Assembly (NCBI GenBank): GCA_036250195.1
Contig: JAVHZZ010000008.1
Span: 4,663,934 to 4,727,933, forward strand
Reading direction: 5' to 3'
Length of the DNA: 64,000 nt
Origin: Mixophyes australis
Taxonomy: Eukaryota; Chordata; Amphibia; Anura; Limnodynastidae
This document shows positions 36,559-47,680 of the stretch, piece by piece. The notes under the pieces are model-generated. The model had not been told where the DNA came from and ran no database searches. It was given only the letters and a program-made list of their open reading frames with translations. Position numbers and translations under genes: made by a program. Each line of letters starts with the position of its first letter. Positions within the stretch are counted from its first letter, which is position 1.

Positions 36559-37359
36559 CGGTAATAATTAGGTAATAGTGCATCCAGGTCCCCCTGCCCC
36601 CCCGGGCCAGCCCGTCCCCTGCCTGTATATTCTCTAATACCTCCCCCCACCATGCTAGGAAGTAAAGAAGTTTTTGATTGTTTAAACAGTTTTTCTATAC
36701 AGCGGAGGCGCAGTAGGTGGGAGACTGGTGCAGTCAGTGACTAATCGAAGGTGCTAATGCTTGATTGGCCAAACGTCATTGCCCCTTTCAAAGTAACATG
36801 ACTCTTGGTCTTCTTGTGTGGAGGATCCCTTGACCGGCTTTATCACGCTGACACCAGAACTTAGCGCCAGACAATTGTAAGGACGCTAAGAATGGTTATT
36901 AGCTGTCTGTCCTGCTCTCGCCGCCACCAGAAAAGAACAATACTGCAAATTTAAAATAAACTGCGACCTTCTTTTGCCAAAAAGTAATAACGTCTCTGTG
37001 TCTTTATTTTAAGTTAAGCTTCAGTAGGACACATACATACAAAGGTCAGTTAATGTGCCAGAAAGAACAGACACTAACACTCTGCACTTTAAATATACCT
37101 CTGATTGTTTATTATGTATCTTAACCTCCAGTCTTGATTTCTCCGCTGCAAAATATGAAAGTTATCCCCATTTTAAGCACTGCGCAGTACAACTGGTCTG
37201 GATATTAAGGCTTGAAAACCTGGAAGGGGTTAAGAGCAGATGGACCGGCATACAGAGGATGAGAAGTGGCACTGTGCATCTGTCCAGACATACAAAGAAG
37301 GAATACTGTGATCAGTAATCAAAAAATTATTATTAGAGATAAAATCTTTCAGAGACAAA
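36559..37359. other. no recognised genes or repeats
   Basis: Unassigned. The 87-codon frame at 37055-37318 has no domain I know. Confidence 0.3.
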
Positions 37360-37835
37360 GGGGCCAATGCAGAGTTGGCGCAAAACGATATTAAATTACT
37401 GTTAAAAAAGAGCACAGAAAAATAACGTATTTCCGCCTATATGGAGACATCAGCTGGATATGCGTCCGCCTCCGCATTAAGCAGCGTATGAGCGGGTTAA
37501 TGACAAGTCAGCAGCAGCGAGTGTTTACACCGACCTGTAGCTGAAGTAAAAGATACGTCTTTCTGTAGGTCTGCATGAGCCGCATTTCTGTAAACATGTC
37601 TGTATTGTACTCGGCCAGAGCTAGAGCCCCCCTTCCCTTCTCTGTCCCAGCTCTACCGGCCAAGGTGGGCGTGAGTGCTAGTATCACGCAAGGCTGCACA
37701 TGTACATATGTGTGCACACACATTCTGGGCACGTACAGGGTGATGTCAGGCAAGAAACCGTACACAAACTGGTGTACGTCCCACTCTGCATCAGCCCCAA
37801 AATGTCTAAAAATTGGTGGTGCCCCTGTAAATTAG
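37360..37835. mobile_element. possible decayed Harbinger-like repeat
   Basis: 'ggcgcaaaacgat', 'tatgcgtccgcctccgcatt' and 'gtttacaccgacctgtagc' resemble blocks of the element at 5545-6700. Borders are uncertain. Confidence 0.35.
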
Positions 37836-39086
37836 ATACAATCGGCAACTATACAATACGTCCCTGACAGTGGCTCGCGCCTCTCAGAGGGCTGCCTAGC
37901 TCTATAACGCCTTCCCCCAACATTCTCACCCACAGGACAAACATGTCTCTGAGTAGAACAGAGCTTTAAAATCAGGACTGTCCCACTGAAATCGGGACAG
38001 TTGGGAGTTATATACATTTTATATAAGGTTTCCTACAGGAGATGAGTTCACCTGCTGGGGGCACGTTCAGTTCTGTTCTGTGCAGAAAATGTCTAGCACA
38101 GGCTCCGTCCTCACGGTCTGTACAGGGCGACGGCTCCTGTATTAGGGTCACCGCAGAATATCAGGCCGTTGGTCTACTCTCACTGCACGGTCTCATTGCC
38201 CAGAGCTTGATCCTTTCTGGAACTGACATGCGAGCCAGGGACCCTCCGCAATAAAACAGAATTGTAGAGCAAATAAATTCATTCATTAAGGTTAACGTGA
38301 TATTAATTAAATATGGCAGATCAGTTATATCTGGTCATTAATGTTAACATGATCTTCATTTCTTATAATTACATTCTACCAAATGAAATATCCATTTGCC
38401 TTTAGGGGGGGGATTCATCCTTCATCGCTAATTTCAGTTTTCATTAAATTGTTAACCCCCTCAGAACCAATCTACTTTGTCCTATTGGGAGAGCGCAGCC
38501 TCTGACGGGTCACTGTGACGCTATCGAATCATCTGTAAACCCGGTGCAGAGAGAAAGCTGTTAGAAAATCCCGGAGAGTGGGTTTTTAAAGGGTAACTCT
38601 AACTTTATAGTGGAAATTTTTTTAAAAAAACTTAAACTCACCCCCACACAGCCTTGTTTCAACGTTCCTGAGTTATTGGTGGTGTCTTCCCTATCACCCT
38701 CCTCTATGAAGAGAAGGTGGGTGTGACTAATGACACCCTCTGCATCATAAAGTGGGGGGGAATAGACATGTAACAACGCTAATTTGGTCATCACGCACCT
38801 GGCCGAGGGTGGAAGAAGTAATTTAATGTCTCTACCCATCTTGCAAGCTGGAAAGTGCCCTTGTAGTAAAATTGACTGCTCCCTCGGAAATTCTGGGAGG
38901 TCTCACTAACCCAGGAGTCTTCCAGACATTTCGGGAGAGTTAAAATCAGATTTATACTTGGTATTGCTAAAATATAATAAATTATTTGCTGTTATTCTGT
39001 TATTCAGTATTTTCTGCAGATTTTCAACAAGTGTGTCAGGGCTGGGACAGTGGTTGGTTAGAAACTAAACTTGTTATGCTCAATAA
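37836..39086. other. mostly unassigned; MITE fragment near 38880
   Basis: At 38880-38942, 'ggaaattctgggaggtctc' and 'cagacatttcgggagagtt' recall the right part of the CATACTTGCC MITE family. The rest is not recognised. Confidence 0.35.
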
Positions 39087-39545
39087 TCATCAATTTATTT
39101 ATATAGCGCCACTAATTCAGCAGCGCTGTACAGAGAACTCTTTCACATCAGTCCCTGCCAGTCCCAGTCCCTAACATACACACACACACACACACACATA
39201 CATAGACAGAGAGAGACTAGGGCAGTGTTGGCTAACCTGTGACACTCCAGGTGTTGTGAAACTACAAGTCCCAGCATACCCTTCCAGCAATAAGCTGCTA
39301 TATATTGGCAAAGCATGCTGGGTCTTGTAGTTTCCCAACACCTGGAGTGTCACAGGTTAGCCAGCACTGGGCTAGAGTCAATTTGATAGTAGCCAATTTT
39401 GGAGTGTGGGGGGAAACCGGAGCACCCGGAGAAAACCCACGCAAACACAGGGAGAACATACAAGATCCACACAGATAAGGCCATGGTCGGGAATCGAACT
39501 CATGACCCCAGTGCTGTGAGGCAGAAGTGCTAACCACTGAGCCAC
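39087..39545 (-). mobile_element. V-SINE-type SINE split by a hAT MITE
   Basis: Tail ('tttatttatatagcgccac') at the left, head ('gcagcacagtggctcagtgg' on the minus strand) at the right. The MITE at 39223-39369 lies between 'gagagactaggg' and 'gctagagtcaatttgat'. In uninterrupted copies these join as 'gactagggtcaattt'. Confidence 0.9.
39223..39369. mobile_element. hAT (Buster-like) palindromic MITE, nested
   Basis: Ends CAGTGTTGGCTAACC and GGTTAGCCAGCACTG, with inner arms 'cactccaggtgttgtgaaac' and 'caacacctggagtgtcacag'. Flanks GACTAGGG and GGCTAGAG match at 6 of 8 positions. Confidence 0.85.
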
Positions 39546-39879
39546 TGTGCTGCAGTTTTGTTATATATTTTTACAAAAAAAAGCTAAAGTCAAACAGGGC
39601 AAAAAACAGCCCCGTCCCAATTCTCATCTCACTGTAAAAATGCCCTCAGAGCTTCAGTTATGGCTAATACAAATATATAATCTATTATTTCCTGACATAA
39701 ATGAACAGTTACCCCATGAATATGAACAAGCTTCCCCTAAATTCACAAGGGATTAGTGACATCGCTGAGGCATAAGAAATTAAGTCTGTGTCTATTGTGT
39801 TTAAGCAATGAGTAGACTAAAGGAATAAGTAATACTGAGCAGTGATATAAATCAATTTACACTTATTATTCCACACACT

Positions 39880-40198
39880 GAGCCTGATTTTGAATTAGGA
39901 GCAAAGCAAAGAAAAGGAGCAACTTTGCACCTGGACAAACTATGTTACAATGCGAGGGGTACAAATTAGTTTATTATTTTGCACATAAGGTAAATACTGG
40001 CTGTTTTTTCATGTAACACACATATACTTGATAGCTTTATTTGTACACTGAAATTAAAGTTGGTCTAGGACATGCTCTACACCAGCTATAAATCTGTCCA
40101 CACATTTTAAATTTACCTCCCCCTCCAATGCAACATGGTTTTGTCAAGGTGCAAAGTTACTCGTTTTATTTGTTTTGCTCTTAACTCAAACTCAGGCA
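39880..40198. mobile_element. palindromic MITE, GACAAAACCATG family
   Basis: Tips 'agcctgattttgaatt' and 'aactcaaactcaggc'. Inner blocks 'acctggacaaactatgttac' and 'gcaacatggttttgtcaagg' pair. Internal order matches the copy at 34210 read in reverse. Confidence 0.8.
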
Positions 40199-41007
40199 CA
40201 GTGTGTGCAGAAGACGCCTTAAAAGTTTACAACAACATAGCATATATACATGAGACAAGATTAGAAGGGTGACTTATTTTTGTATAATGAGAGGTCAATG
40301 TAGTTCTTCTCTTGTCCCTTACAAAATTGTAAAAATCAGACGATTTGGTCCTATTGAGACTCAGATCCTCGGAAGGTGAGATAATCAAGGAGAAGGAGAT
40401 CTTACTAGAATTTACTCAGAATATGATAGAACTTGGAACTTACTGTTCTAAGGAAGAAACCACTTACGCTTGTGGGGTGGTCAGGTTTCCTAAGACTGTC
40501 CATACACAGAGGTTAAGATGTTGAGGGACTGGTGTCTTCCCCTGTTGCTGCCTGGAACAGTTTCCTCACTTCAGAAAGATATCCGAGCCGTATTCAGACA
40601 CGTGTTATTTTGATATTTCCCAGTATTAATGACAATTTTAAAAAGAACTTCAATTCAGAAATAAATAACATCACTTTTACCACGACTATCAATATTGAGA
40701 ACCAGGGGAAAAAGAGGACACGGATAATTTAACTAGAAAATAATAGTTTTCCAGACTTACATCAAAACTTAAAAGATTTTTTTAAAGGATTATTAGGTGA
40801 ACAATGCAGCATCGAATCTTAATTTCAACTTTTATTAATTGCATATATATCAAAGATTCTCGCTCAAATACAAAAAAAGTAACAATTATATAGTGTAAAA
40901 ACTATAACTACAACTATAAAGATAATAACTATTTTTTTAAAATTAATTATTATGGTAATTATTATAATTTTGAAACCTCCACCAGTTCTTCCTTGGAATG
41001 TTTAAAT
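40199..41007. other. no recognised genes or repeats
   Basis: Very AT-rich and unassigned. Confidence 0.3.
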
Positions 41008-41015
41008 CTCTAGGA

Positions 41016-41153
41016 CAGTGATGGCTAACCTGTGGCACTCCAGGTGTTTGTGAGACTACAAGTCCCAGCATGCTCTGCTAGTTATCTACTGGCAAAGCAT
41101 GCTGGGGCTTGTAGTTTCACAACACCTGGAGTGTCACAGGTTAGCCATCACTG
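41016..41153. mobile_element. hAT (Buster-like) palindromic MITE, perfect duplication
   Basis: CAGTGATGGCTAACC ... GGTTAGCCATCACTG, 138 bp, flanked by perfect 8-bp repeats CTCTAGGA (41008-41015 and 41154-41161). The duplication has TA in the middle. Confidence 0.95.
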
Positions 41154-41458
41154 CTCTAGGATAACAAACTTTCAATTTTTTGTGCTGCCTTGTTCTATAT
41201 TTATTCCTTTATTCATAAATCTTTGGAAAGATTATAGCCAATTCCGGAACAAACTTGAGGATCAGTCCAATAGTGAATTCCAGGAAAGCTAGATTAGAGA
41301 AGCAAAGCTCAATAATCAGGCAGCTGACTGGTGGTTTACCAACACCGTTATCTAGAGAGGGTTGATAGAGTGTTACTGATGTGATATCCAGAGAACTGCT
41401 GGGTACTAGGACCCAGTGGAACAGGACTGCCTCACAGCATGATACGGGAGAGACTCTA

Positions 41459-41634
41459 GGGGCTATATTTACAAAACTGCGTGGTTGAAAAAGTGGAGAT
41501 GTTGCCTATAGCAACCAATCAGATTCTAGTTTTCATTTATTTAGTACATTCTACAAAATGACAGCTAGAACCTGATTGGTTGCTATAGGCAACATCTCCA
41601 CTCTTTCAAACCCGCAGTTTAATAAATATACCCC
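41459..41634. mobile_element. palindromic MITE with TA duplication
   Basis: GGGGCTATATTTAC at the left and TAAATATACCCC at the right, with TA on each side. Same family as 29241-29419. Confidence 0.9.
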
Positions 41635-43020
41635 TAGGACCCAGAAAAAGTCCAGTCTGTAAGACTGCTGGAAACTTCCAGGGTTTTGTGACACAGATTG
41701 TTGAGATGAGGAGCCTCAGAGTGAGTGAATACTGAGGAGACATTTTGTGAAATGGGACAGATTTTTCTGCTATGCTGTTGTGAGGAGAAGTGTGACAAGT
41801 GTTGCTGCTGAGCGGTAGACTGCGCAAGAGGGCTCAGGTGCATTGTCAGCCAGAACCCTGTATTTGGAAATATTTGAAGACAAGGGCTGATACCAGTGAG
41901 TCAGATTGGAGCTGAAAACTATCTACACAACAGGAAACAGGTCTGTGTAATCACACTGACTGTGTATTCTCACTCACTACACAGTATATGCTTCATTGTA
42001 AGACCTGTGAGCTAGATTTACAGAGACATTTGCTTAACAAGTGGAGAACCTCACCCAACCTTCCAGTACATACCTGCAGCATATGACCGCAGTTATAACT
42101 GAATTACAGATTTCTGATTGTAACCTGGTATCTGTAGTATCCTATCATAACCCGAATATGCTGACAAAGGAACAGCCTCATTCCTGACTTTTCTCCTGCA
42201 AGATCAGATTACAGCACAGTGATAATAACCCGGACAACACACTTCATTGTGTGATACCTGTAATGAAACTACAAGACTGCCATTATAATCGTGTGCCTCC
42301 ATTGTAATAAAATTGCCTCTTGTCCGATTCTAATGGGTACACAAACATAAAGTCTGGCCAGTGAAACCATCAGTACTAATTTGTTCTGCTGCGGATAGAC
42401 TTCTTTTAAAGGGGATTCATTAACTGTGATATCATTTGCTTGTGATGTATTGTTTGAAATTAATGTTCTTTATGATAGTAGGACTAAAACGATATTGTTG
42501 CATTCAGATTTTACTTGTTGATAATCATTCTTTACTCCGAAATATTTTAGTGCTGCATTGTTCCTGTATAATACATCTGACATCACTTCATTCATCTGGT
42601 GTCCTACTTGTATTGGGGGCTCGTGGATTCTCTGTCCCACTGTCGTGTCGTGACCGAGAGAAGAGCATGTTGAGACCAGGTAAGATCCATACTACACTCT
42701 AACTGACGTGTGTGAAAATTTTTTGCGCGGGAAGACATTGTCAATGTGCAAAGTCTAGATCACTGATGAGTGGAGAGATCACACAGGAATACATCTCGTC
42801 TAGGGATGTGTAGCAACTGCGCCATTCAGAAGAAACACTGTGAATAAGGGACTCGCACCATGCACACCCTGATCTCCTCACCACGCGGGATGCGTCTGGA
42901 GAAGAATTTACAGCAGGTTGGGCATTTGGGGTAACACAGGTTAAGGATTGTTTCAGCAAAGATCCTGACAGACGGGTGGTGGGGGGAGGATAAGGAGCAA
43001 CTGATATCTGCCATTAGCCA
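41635..43020. other. no recognised genes or repeats
   Basis: Unassigned. Confidence 0.3.
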
Positions 43021-43400
43021 AGAAATTGGAGGGGGGGGGGGGGGTGAAAGACAAAGAGGTAATAGAGAAGGGAAAGGGGGATGAAAAAGGAAAGTGCCAA
43101 GATAAAACAGCAGGGGGGAAGCGAGTGAGGGGGTCGAAGGGATTAAAGAGAACTAGAAGGAAAGCAGAGTGCTGGGGCGGTAAAATGTGAGCATTGTTGG
43201 GGGGGGGGGGAGTGAAGAAAAGAGAGAAACAGGGGGAGATAAGAGAGAACTGGGAGGAGGATAACAGAGAGCTGGAAGAGATAGATCATTAATAGAATGC
43301 TGGGGGACAACTGAGAGGGAAAAAGAGCGAAATGTAGAAATAAGAGGAAATTGGGTGTAAAGAGACAGAGCTGAGGGAGAACAGAGAGATGGTGGTGGAT
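43021..43400. repeat. polypurine-rich tract with G-runs
   Basis: The + strand is overwhelmingly A and G for about 380 bases, with G-runs at about 43030-43043 and 43199-43210. The matching minus-strand frames (100 and 142 codons) are proline/serine/leucine-rich translations of the pyrimidine strand and are not credible genes. Confidence 0.85.
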
Positions 43401-43853
43401 GACAAGTGTTGGCGGAGAGTAGACTAACTGTAACTGATATAACACAGGAGATAGTGTTACAGCAAACTAACATAAGCTGGGAATAATACAATGAATACAA
43501 ACACATTGTAGTAGGAATCTGCACCTCCAATACCAGAGTCACATACACAAAGATGGGCTGGTTGAGAAATATAATATACATTGTTCACAATTCTTCACCA
43601 CCAAATCTTCCTGCTTCTGTCTGTTTATATTTCCTACTTGTATCCATTCATTTTAATAATGACTTTGTTCTGTAAGTTGCTCTAACACCATATAATTTAT
43701 ATCTTATGTACATAATGAACATTTTCAATTTAGTATCTGATTATACATTGTTTTCTGCAGTCTTTTAATTCTACCACCAGAAAGGACCAGATGATTACTG
43801 TGTGCTCTGCAGTCTTCATATCATACAGATGTTTGGTGAGGATTAGGACACAG
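43401..43853. other. no recognised genes or repeats
   Basis: Unassigned. Confidence 0.3.
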
Positions 43854-44100
43854 TTAACTGGGAACATACTGCAGAAAATTTCTCCTGATGTGATATAGTT
43901 AACGATTATACTAACGATTGAAGAAAAAAAGTTCAGATCAGCAGCTGATTCCTGTGTACACAGTATACACGTTTTACACGATTTACCTTCAGACCTGTGA
44001 GCTTCATCTGTCATAAACAACGGCTGAAAGATCCTGACTCTGCACACTCCATAGAGATCTATCCTGAGTGCGTTCACACTGCAGAATTGGAACATCATCG
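43854..44100 (-). mobile_element. 45-bp-array MITE family, copy with one partial unit
   Basis: The minus strand reads 'gttccaattctgcagtgtga', then a shortened unit ('cgcactcaggatagatctct'), then 'atgacagatgaagctcacag', 'ggaatcagctgctgatc' and 'gagaaattttctgcagtatg'. This is the 3' half of the element at 62040-63547 with a single incomplete 45-bp unit. The 5' half is not clear. Confidence 0.75.
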
Positions 44101-44144
44101 TTCCATCGTTGAACGAGATTATTAGACCGGTTTAAAAATCAAAC

Positions 44145-44273
44145 AATCATTAAGGAGAGTAAAGTATGAAAAGGAGCACATTTTCTCCTAGACAAAACCA
44201 TATTACAATGCAAGGGGCACAAATGCAAAGTTACTCTTTATTTTTGCTTTTCTTTCCATAATGAATCAAGCCC
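44145..44273. mobile_element. short GACAAAACCATG-family MITE
   Basis: Both tips remain ('atcattaaggagag' and 'ccataatgaatcaagccc') with 'gacaaaaccatattacaatg' inside. The central arms are deleted. Confidence 0.65.
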
Positions 44274-44279
44274 CTAGTG

Positions 44280-44427
44280 CAGTGTTGGCTAACCTGTGAC
44301 ACTCCAGGTGTTGTGGAACTACAATTCCCAGCATACCCTTCCAGCAATAAGCTGCTATATATTGGCAAAGCAATGCTGGGACTTGTAGTTTCACAACACC
44401 TGGAGTGTCACAAGTTATCCAACACTG
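44280..44427. mobile_element. hAT (Buster-like) palindromic MITE, perfect duplication
   Basis: CAGTGTTGGCTAACC ... TTATCCAACACTG, 148 bp, with perfect 8-bp flanks CCCTAGTG (44272-44279 and 44428-44435), again with TA in the middle. Confidence 0.95.
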
Positions 44428-44604
44428 CCCTAGTGTGTACCCAGCCTAATAAGCCTATTGTGTACAATTAAATCTTTAACATTCAATTGTCTTGTGAATC
44501 CAGGACTGGAGACCAGTTCTCTCTCTGATCTTTCCAGCTTCACACCGTTTTTTTGTACCAGCAGGAGGGGTATTTAAGTAGCACATGGAGATTGCTGGCA
44601 TAAG

Positions 44605-45573
44605 TGTTATGTCAACCAGTACGGCATAAACTTGTAGAACTTAGCAGAAGAGGTCTTCACCTATAGCAGCCACCTTTCCCGTAGAGACTGGTTATGCTCA
44701 CAGGTATTCGGATGCCCCCAGGACTTACACTCAGTGTAATACAAGTTTATGTTCACACGGCAGCGCACAGGTACATGAGGTAACACACGGAGTAGGGACC
44801 GGCCAGAGATCTGCGGAGTAACAGAGCACAGGGGGAGACGTCTGGTACAAGCTGGGTCAGGGCCACTGGCAAACGTACAGAGTCCGGGTACAGGCAGAAG
44901 GTCAGGGTCACAGGCAAAGGTTCGGAGTCCGGGTACAGGTAGAAGGTCAGGGTCACAGACAAAGGTTCGGAGTCCAGGTACAGGCAGAAGGTCAGGGTCA
45001 CAGGCAAAGGTTCAGAGTCCGGCTACAGGTAGAAGGTCAGGGTCACAGGCAAAGGTTCAGAGTCCGGGTACAGGCAGAAGGTCAGGGTCACAGGCAAAGG
45101 TTTGAAGTCCAGGTAAAGGCAGAAGGTCAGAGTCACAGGCAAAGATTCAGAGTCCAGGAACGGGCAGAGGTCATACACGGAAAAGCAATCTAACGTTAAA
45201 CACCAACACAGCACAGAAGCAGGCAGCAATAGTGAAACAGAACGCTATAACCGACAGTGAGGCTCAGTCCTCATTGCCTTAAATAGTACTGAGAGCCAAT
45301 CAGGGCAAAGCCCTGCAAGTGCTCCCAGGGTTTGCATAATTACTTACTGGCACTGCTGCCAATGAAAGAGCAGAGTGCCCAGCTGCGTTTTGAACTAATC
45401 AGCCATAATTGGCTGCGCCTAAACAGCCCCGTGCACGCGCCCTGCTGTTTGACAACTGGCCAGGCGCGGTGGCAGAGAGCCTGAAGCATCCCAGTTGTTG
45501 CCCAGGCAACCGGGACAAGGGAGCCGCAAATGACGACCTGGTCGTCAAGGAGACGGCTGGGACACCACTAACA
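44605..45573 (-). mobile_element. probable solo LTR with an internal 45-bp array
   Basis: Read on the minus strand the block begins TGTTAGTGGTGTCCC and ends GTTGACATAACA, giving the TG...CA borders and TGTTA/TAACA inverted tips of an LTR (969 bp). A TATA-like 'gtactatttaaggc' (around 45277-45290) follows a CpG-richer upstream half containing 'gcctgggcaac', as expected for U3. Seven 45-bp units sit downstream of it. The flanking tetramers TAAG and GAAG agree at only 3 of 4 positions, so the target duplication is weak. I suspect a Ty3/Gypsy type from its style, but no internal genes are present. Confidence 0.6.
44855..45169. repeat. seven-copy 45-bp tandem array
   Basis: Units begin GGTCAGGGTCACAGGC at 44900, 44945, 44990, 45035, 45080 and 45125, with a divergent first unit from about 44855. 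Spacing is exactly 45, so both strands stay open in places (minus-strand 'PVTLTFCLYPDSEPL' repeats), which is an artefact of the period being a multiple of three. Confidence 0.95.
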
Positions 45574-46509
45574 GAAGACAGAGAGTCGCGGCGTTGCCCG
45601 CGGCCGCGACTGCTGACAATAAGGCTGTATTTTGTAGCATGAGACTGTATGCTGACCATATACTGGATTGGGCATAGTACTGTATGCATTGGACTCTGTG
45701 CTGTACATTGTGTATACAGGGCTATGTAATATTCTTGACAGCTGCTGAATTCTGCTTCCTCTAAGTATTTACGTTTCATATAATACGTGACAGTGATTGA
45801 GTGCCCGAGTCCTATTCCTAGTCATCACTCATGAGCAGCACATTTAGAAGCCATCACACAGCGGTGAATCGTCCACATTCACATCTCTCTTCTGGCAAAA
45901 ATTGGTGAGTCAATCACTAAGTCAATCTTTTTTAAAGAAAAAAAAAAGTGTAGGTTTTTCCATATTAAATCTTATTGAAGTTTGCTGCTAACAACCGAGA
46001 TAAAGACCTAAATGTTTTTTTTTCATGGGAAATTCTCGGAATCTGCAAATTGTCACTAATCTGGACATACATGTCTGTTAATGTGCTGCATTAAAGAAAT
46101 GTAACTTGGTTAAAATAATCCTATTACAAAACTTGCACACTTCCCTGTAAGAATCAATAAGAATCAATACATGAGCACACATAGAATATTATTTCTAGAG
46201 ATTAAACGTACAGTACGGTACAAGCATCTTGACATCACATTTTGCATCTATATAATTTACTTGATGAGAAGCAGCATCGTTAAGACCATCCGGAGGATAG
46301 AATATTTCAGCACAGAGGATTTGTATTGATTTGCATAACATTTACATCTTATTGCATGTTATGGTTGGTAAATTTGAATGTTTACACATCCAGCATCTAA
46401 AGTCTATTAAATCTTGTGCAAACTGGCTTCAGAAATGTACAGTTTATGCAACACAAGTGACTTGTGGGTTTGTGCAAATTGTATCACAATTACTTCACAG
46501 CTAATCATA
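45574..46509. other. no recognised genes or repeats
   Basis: Unassigned. Confidence 0.3.
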
Positions 46510-47036
46510 GGCTGGTGTACACACAACAGGGTTTTCAGATGATTATTGGGCCAATCAAACTATATAAGACCTTTCGGCCCGATATCACATTAGTGTGTAC
46601 GCTCCAACAATGAAAAATGATCATTCCAAAGCGCATTGTTTCATTTCATTGTTAAACCAGAATAAAAATGTTCAGCGATGGAACAATGTTGTTCCAATCC
46701 TGCAGTTTGTACGCACACAGGACCGGCAGTGTTCATAGATCTCTATGCAGTGTGTACGCACTCAGGACTGGCAGTGTCCATAGATCTCTATGCAGTGTGT
46801 ACGCACACAGGACCGGCAGTGTCCATAGATCTCTCTGGAGTGTGCAAAGTCACCATCTTTTCAGCCGATGGTTATGGCAGATGAAGAGCACAGATCTGAC
46901 GGTAAATCGTGTAAAATGTGTTTAGTGTGTACACATGAATCAGCTGCTGATGGGGACTTTTTTAATTTGTTTAATCGTTGGTAAAATCGTTAAGAATATC
47001 ACATCAGGAGAAATTTTGTTTAGTGTGTACCCAGCC
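46510..47036 (+). mobile_element. 45-bp-array MITE with three units
   Basis: Tips GGCTGGTGTACACAC and GTGTGTACCCAGCC, flanked by ATA (46507-46509) and TTA (47037-47039). Contains 'cccgatatcacattagtgtg' and three 45-bp units (about 46701-46836), then 'cagccgatggttatggcaga'. It has the same order as the copy at 62040-63547. The ATA/TTA flanks hint at a TWA target as in PIF/Harbinger. Confidence 0.85.
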
Positions 47037-47321
47037 TTACACTGATTAAAGAAACATATAGAGAGCTTTGTGGTTACTATACCCAGAGACCATTGCTACC
47101 TAATTACCTTTTCCCCAAGGGCTCCCTCTGCTGGACAGTTTTCCATCTTCTGACTGTGTGGTGCATTAATCACAAAAGTATCTTCAAAGGTTGTTAAATT
47201 AGTGATCAAAATTTCCAAATGATTAACACTTTTTGAAAGAAAAACCAGGAGTTGAACAGTGATCACTGTATTGTTCTCTGTTAATATTTAGATGTGACAC
47301 ATTAATTAATTAATTATGCAG

Positions 47322-47680
47322 GGCAGCACAGTGGCCTAGTGGTTAACACTTCTGCCTCACAGCACTGGGGTCATGCGTTTGATTCCTGACCATGGCCTTA
47401 TCTGTGTGAGTTTGTATGTTCTCCCTGTGTTTGCGTGGGTTTCCTCCGGGTGCTCCAGTTTCCTCCCACACTCCAAAAACATACTGGTAGGTTAATTGGC
47501 TACTATCAAAATTGACCCTAGTCTCTCCCTCTCTGTCTATCTGTGTGTGAGTGTTTGTCTATAGTAGGGAATTTAGACTGTAAGCTCCAATGGGGCAGGG
47601 ACTGATGTGAGTGAGTTCTCTGTACAGCGCTGCGGAATTAGTGGCGCTATATAAATAAATGATGATGAATGATGATAATG
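47322..47680 (+). mobile_element. full-length V-SINE-type SINE
   Basis: Head GGCAGCACAGTGGCCTAGTGG with a B-box-like 'gcgtttgattcc', complete core, 'tgtaagctccaatggggcag', 'gcgctatataaataaatga' and a (GATGA)n tail. Both flanks carry ATTAATTA-like sequence, a possible duplication. Confidence 0.95.

Noticed and set aside
43143..43581. Minus-strand frames of 100 and 142 codons
   Set aside because: Low-complexity translation of the pyrimidine strand of a polypurine tract.
44753..45229. Minus-strand repeat proteins with 'PVTLTFCLYPDSEPL'
   Set aside because: Translation of the 45-bp array inside the LTR-like block; no start or domain support.
47322..47400. tRNA-like head considered as a tRNA gene
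   Set aside because: It has A- and B-box-like motifs but is followed directly by the SINE core and repeats many times in the window; it is a SINE promoter, not a tRNA gene.
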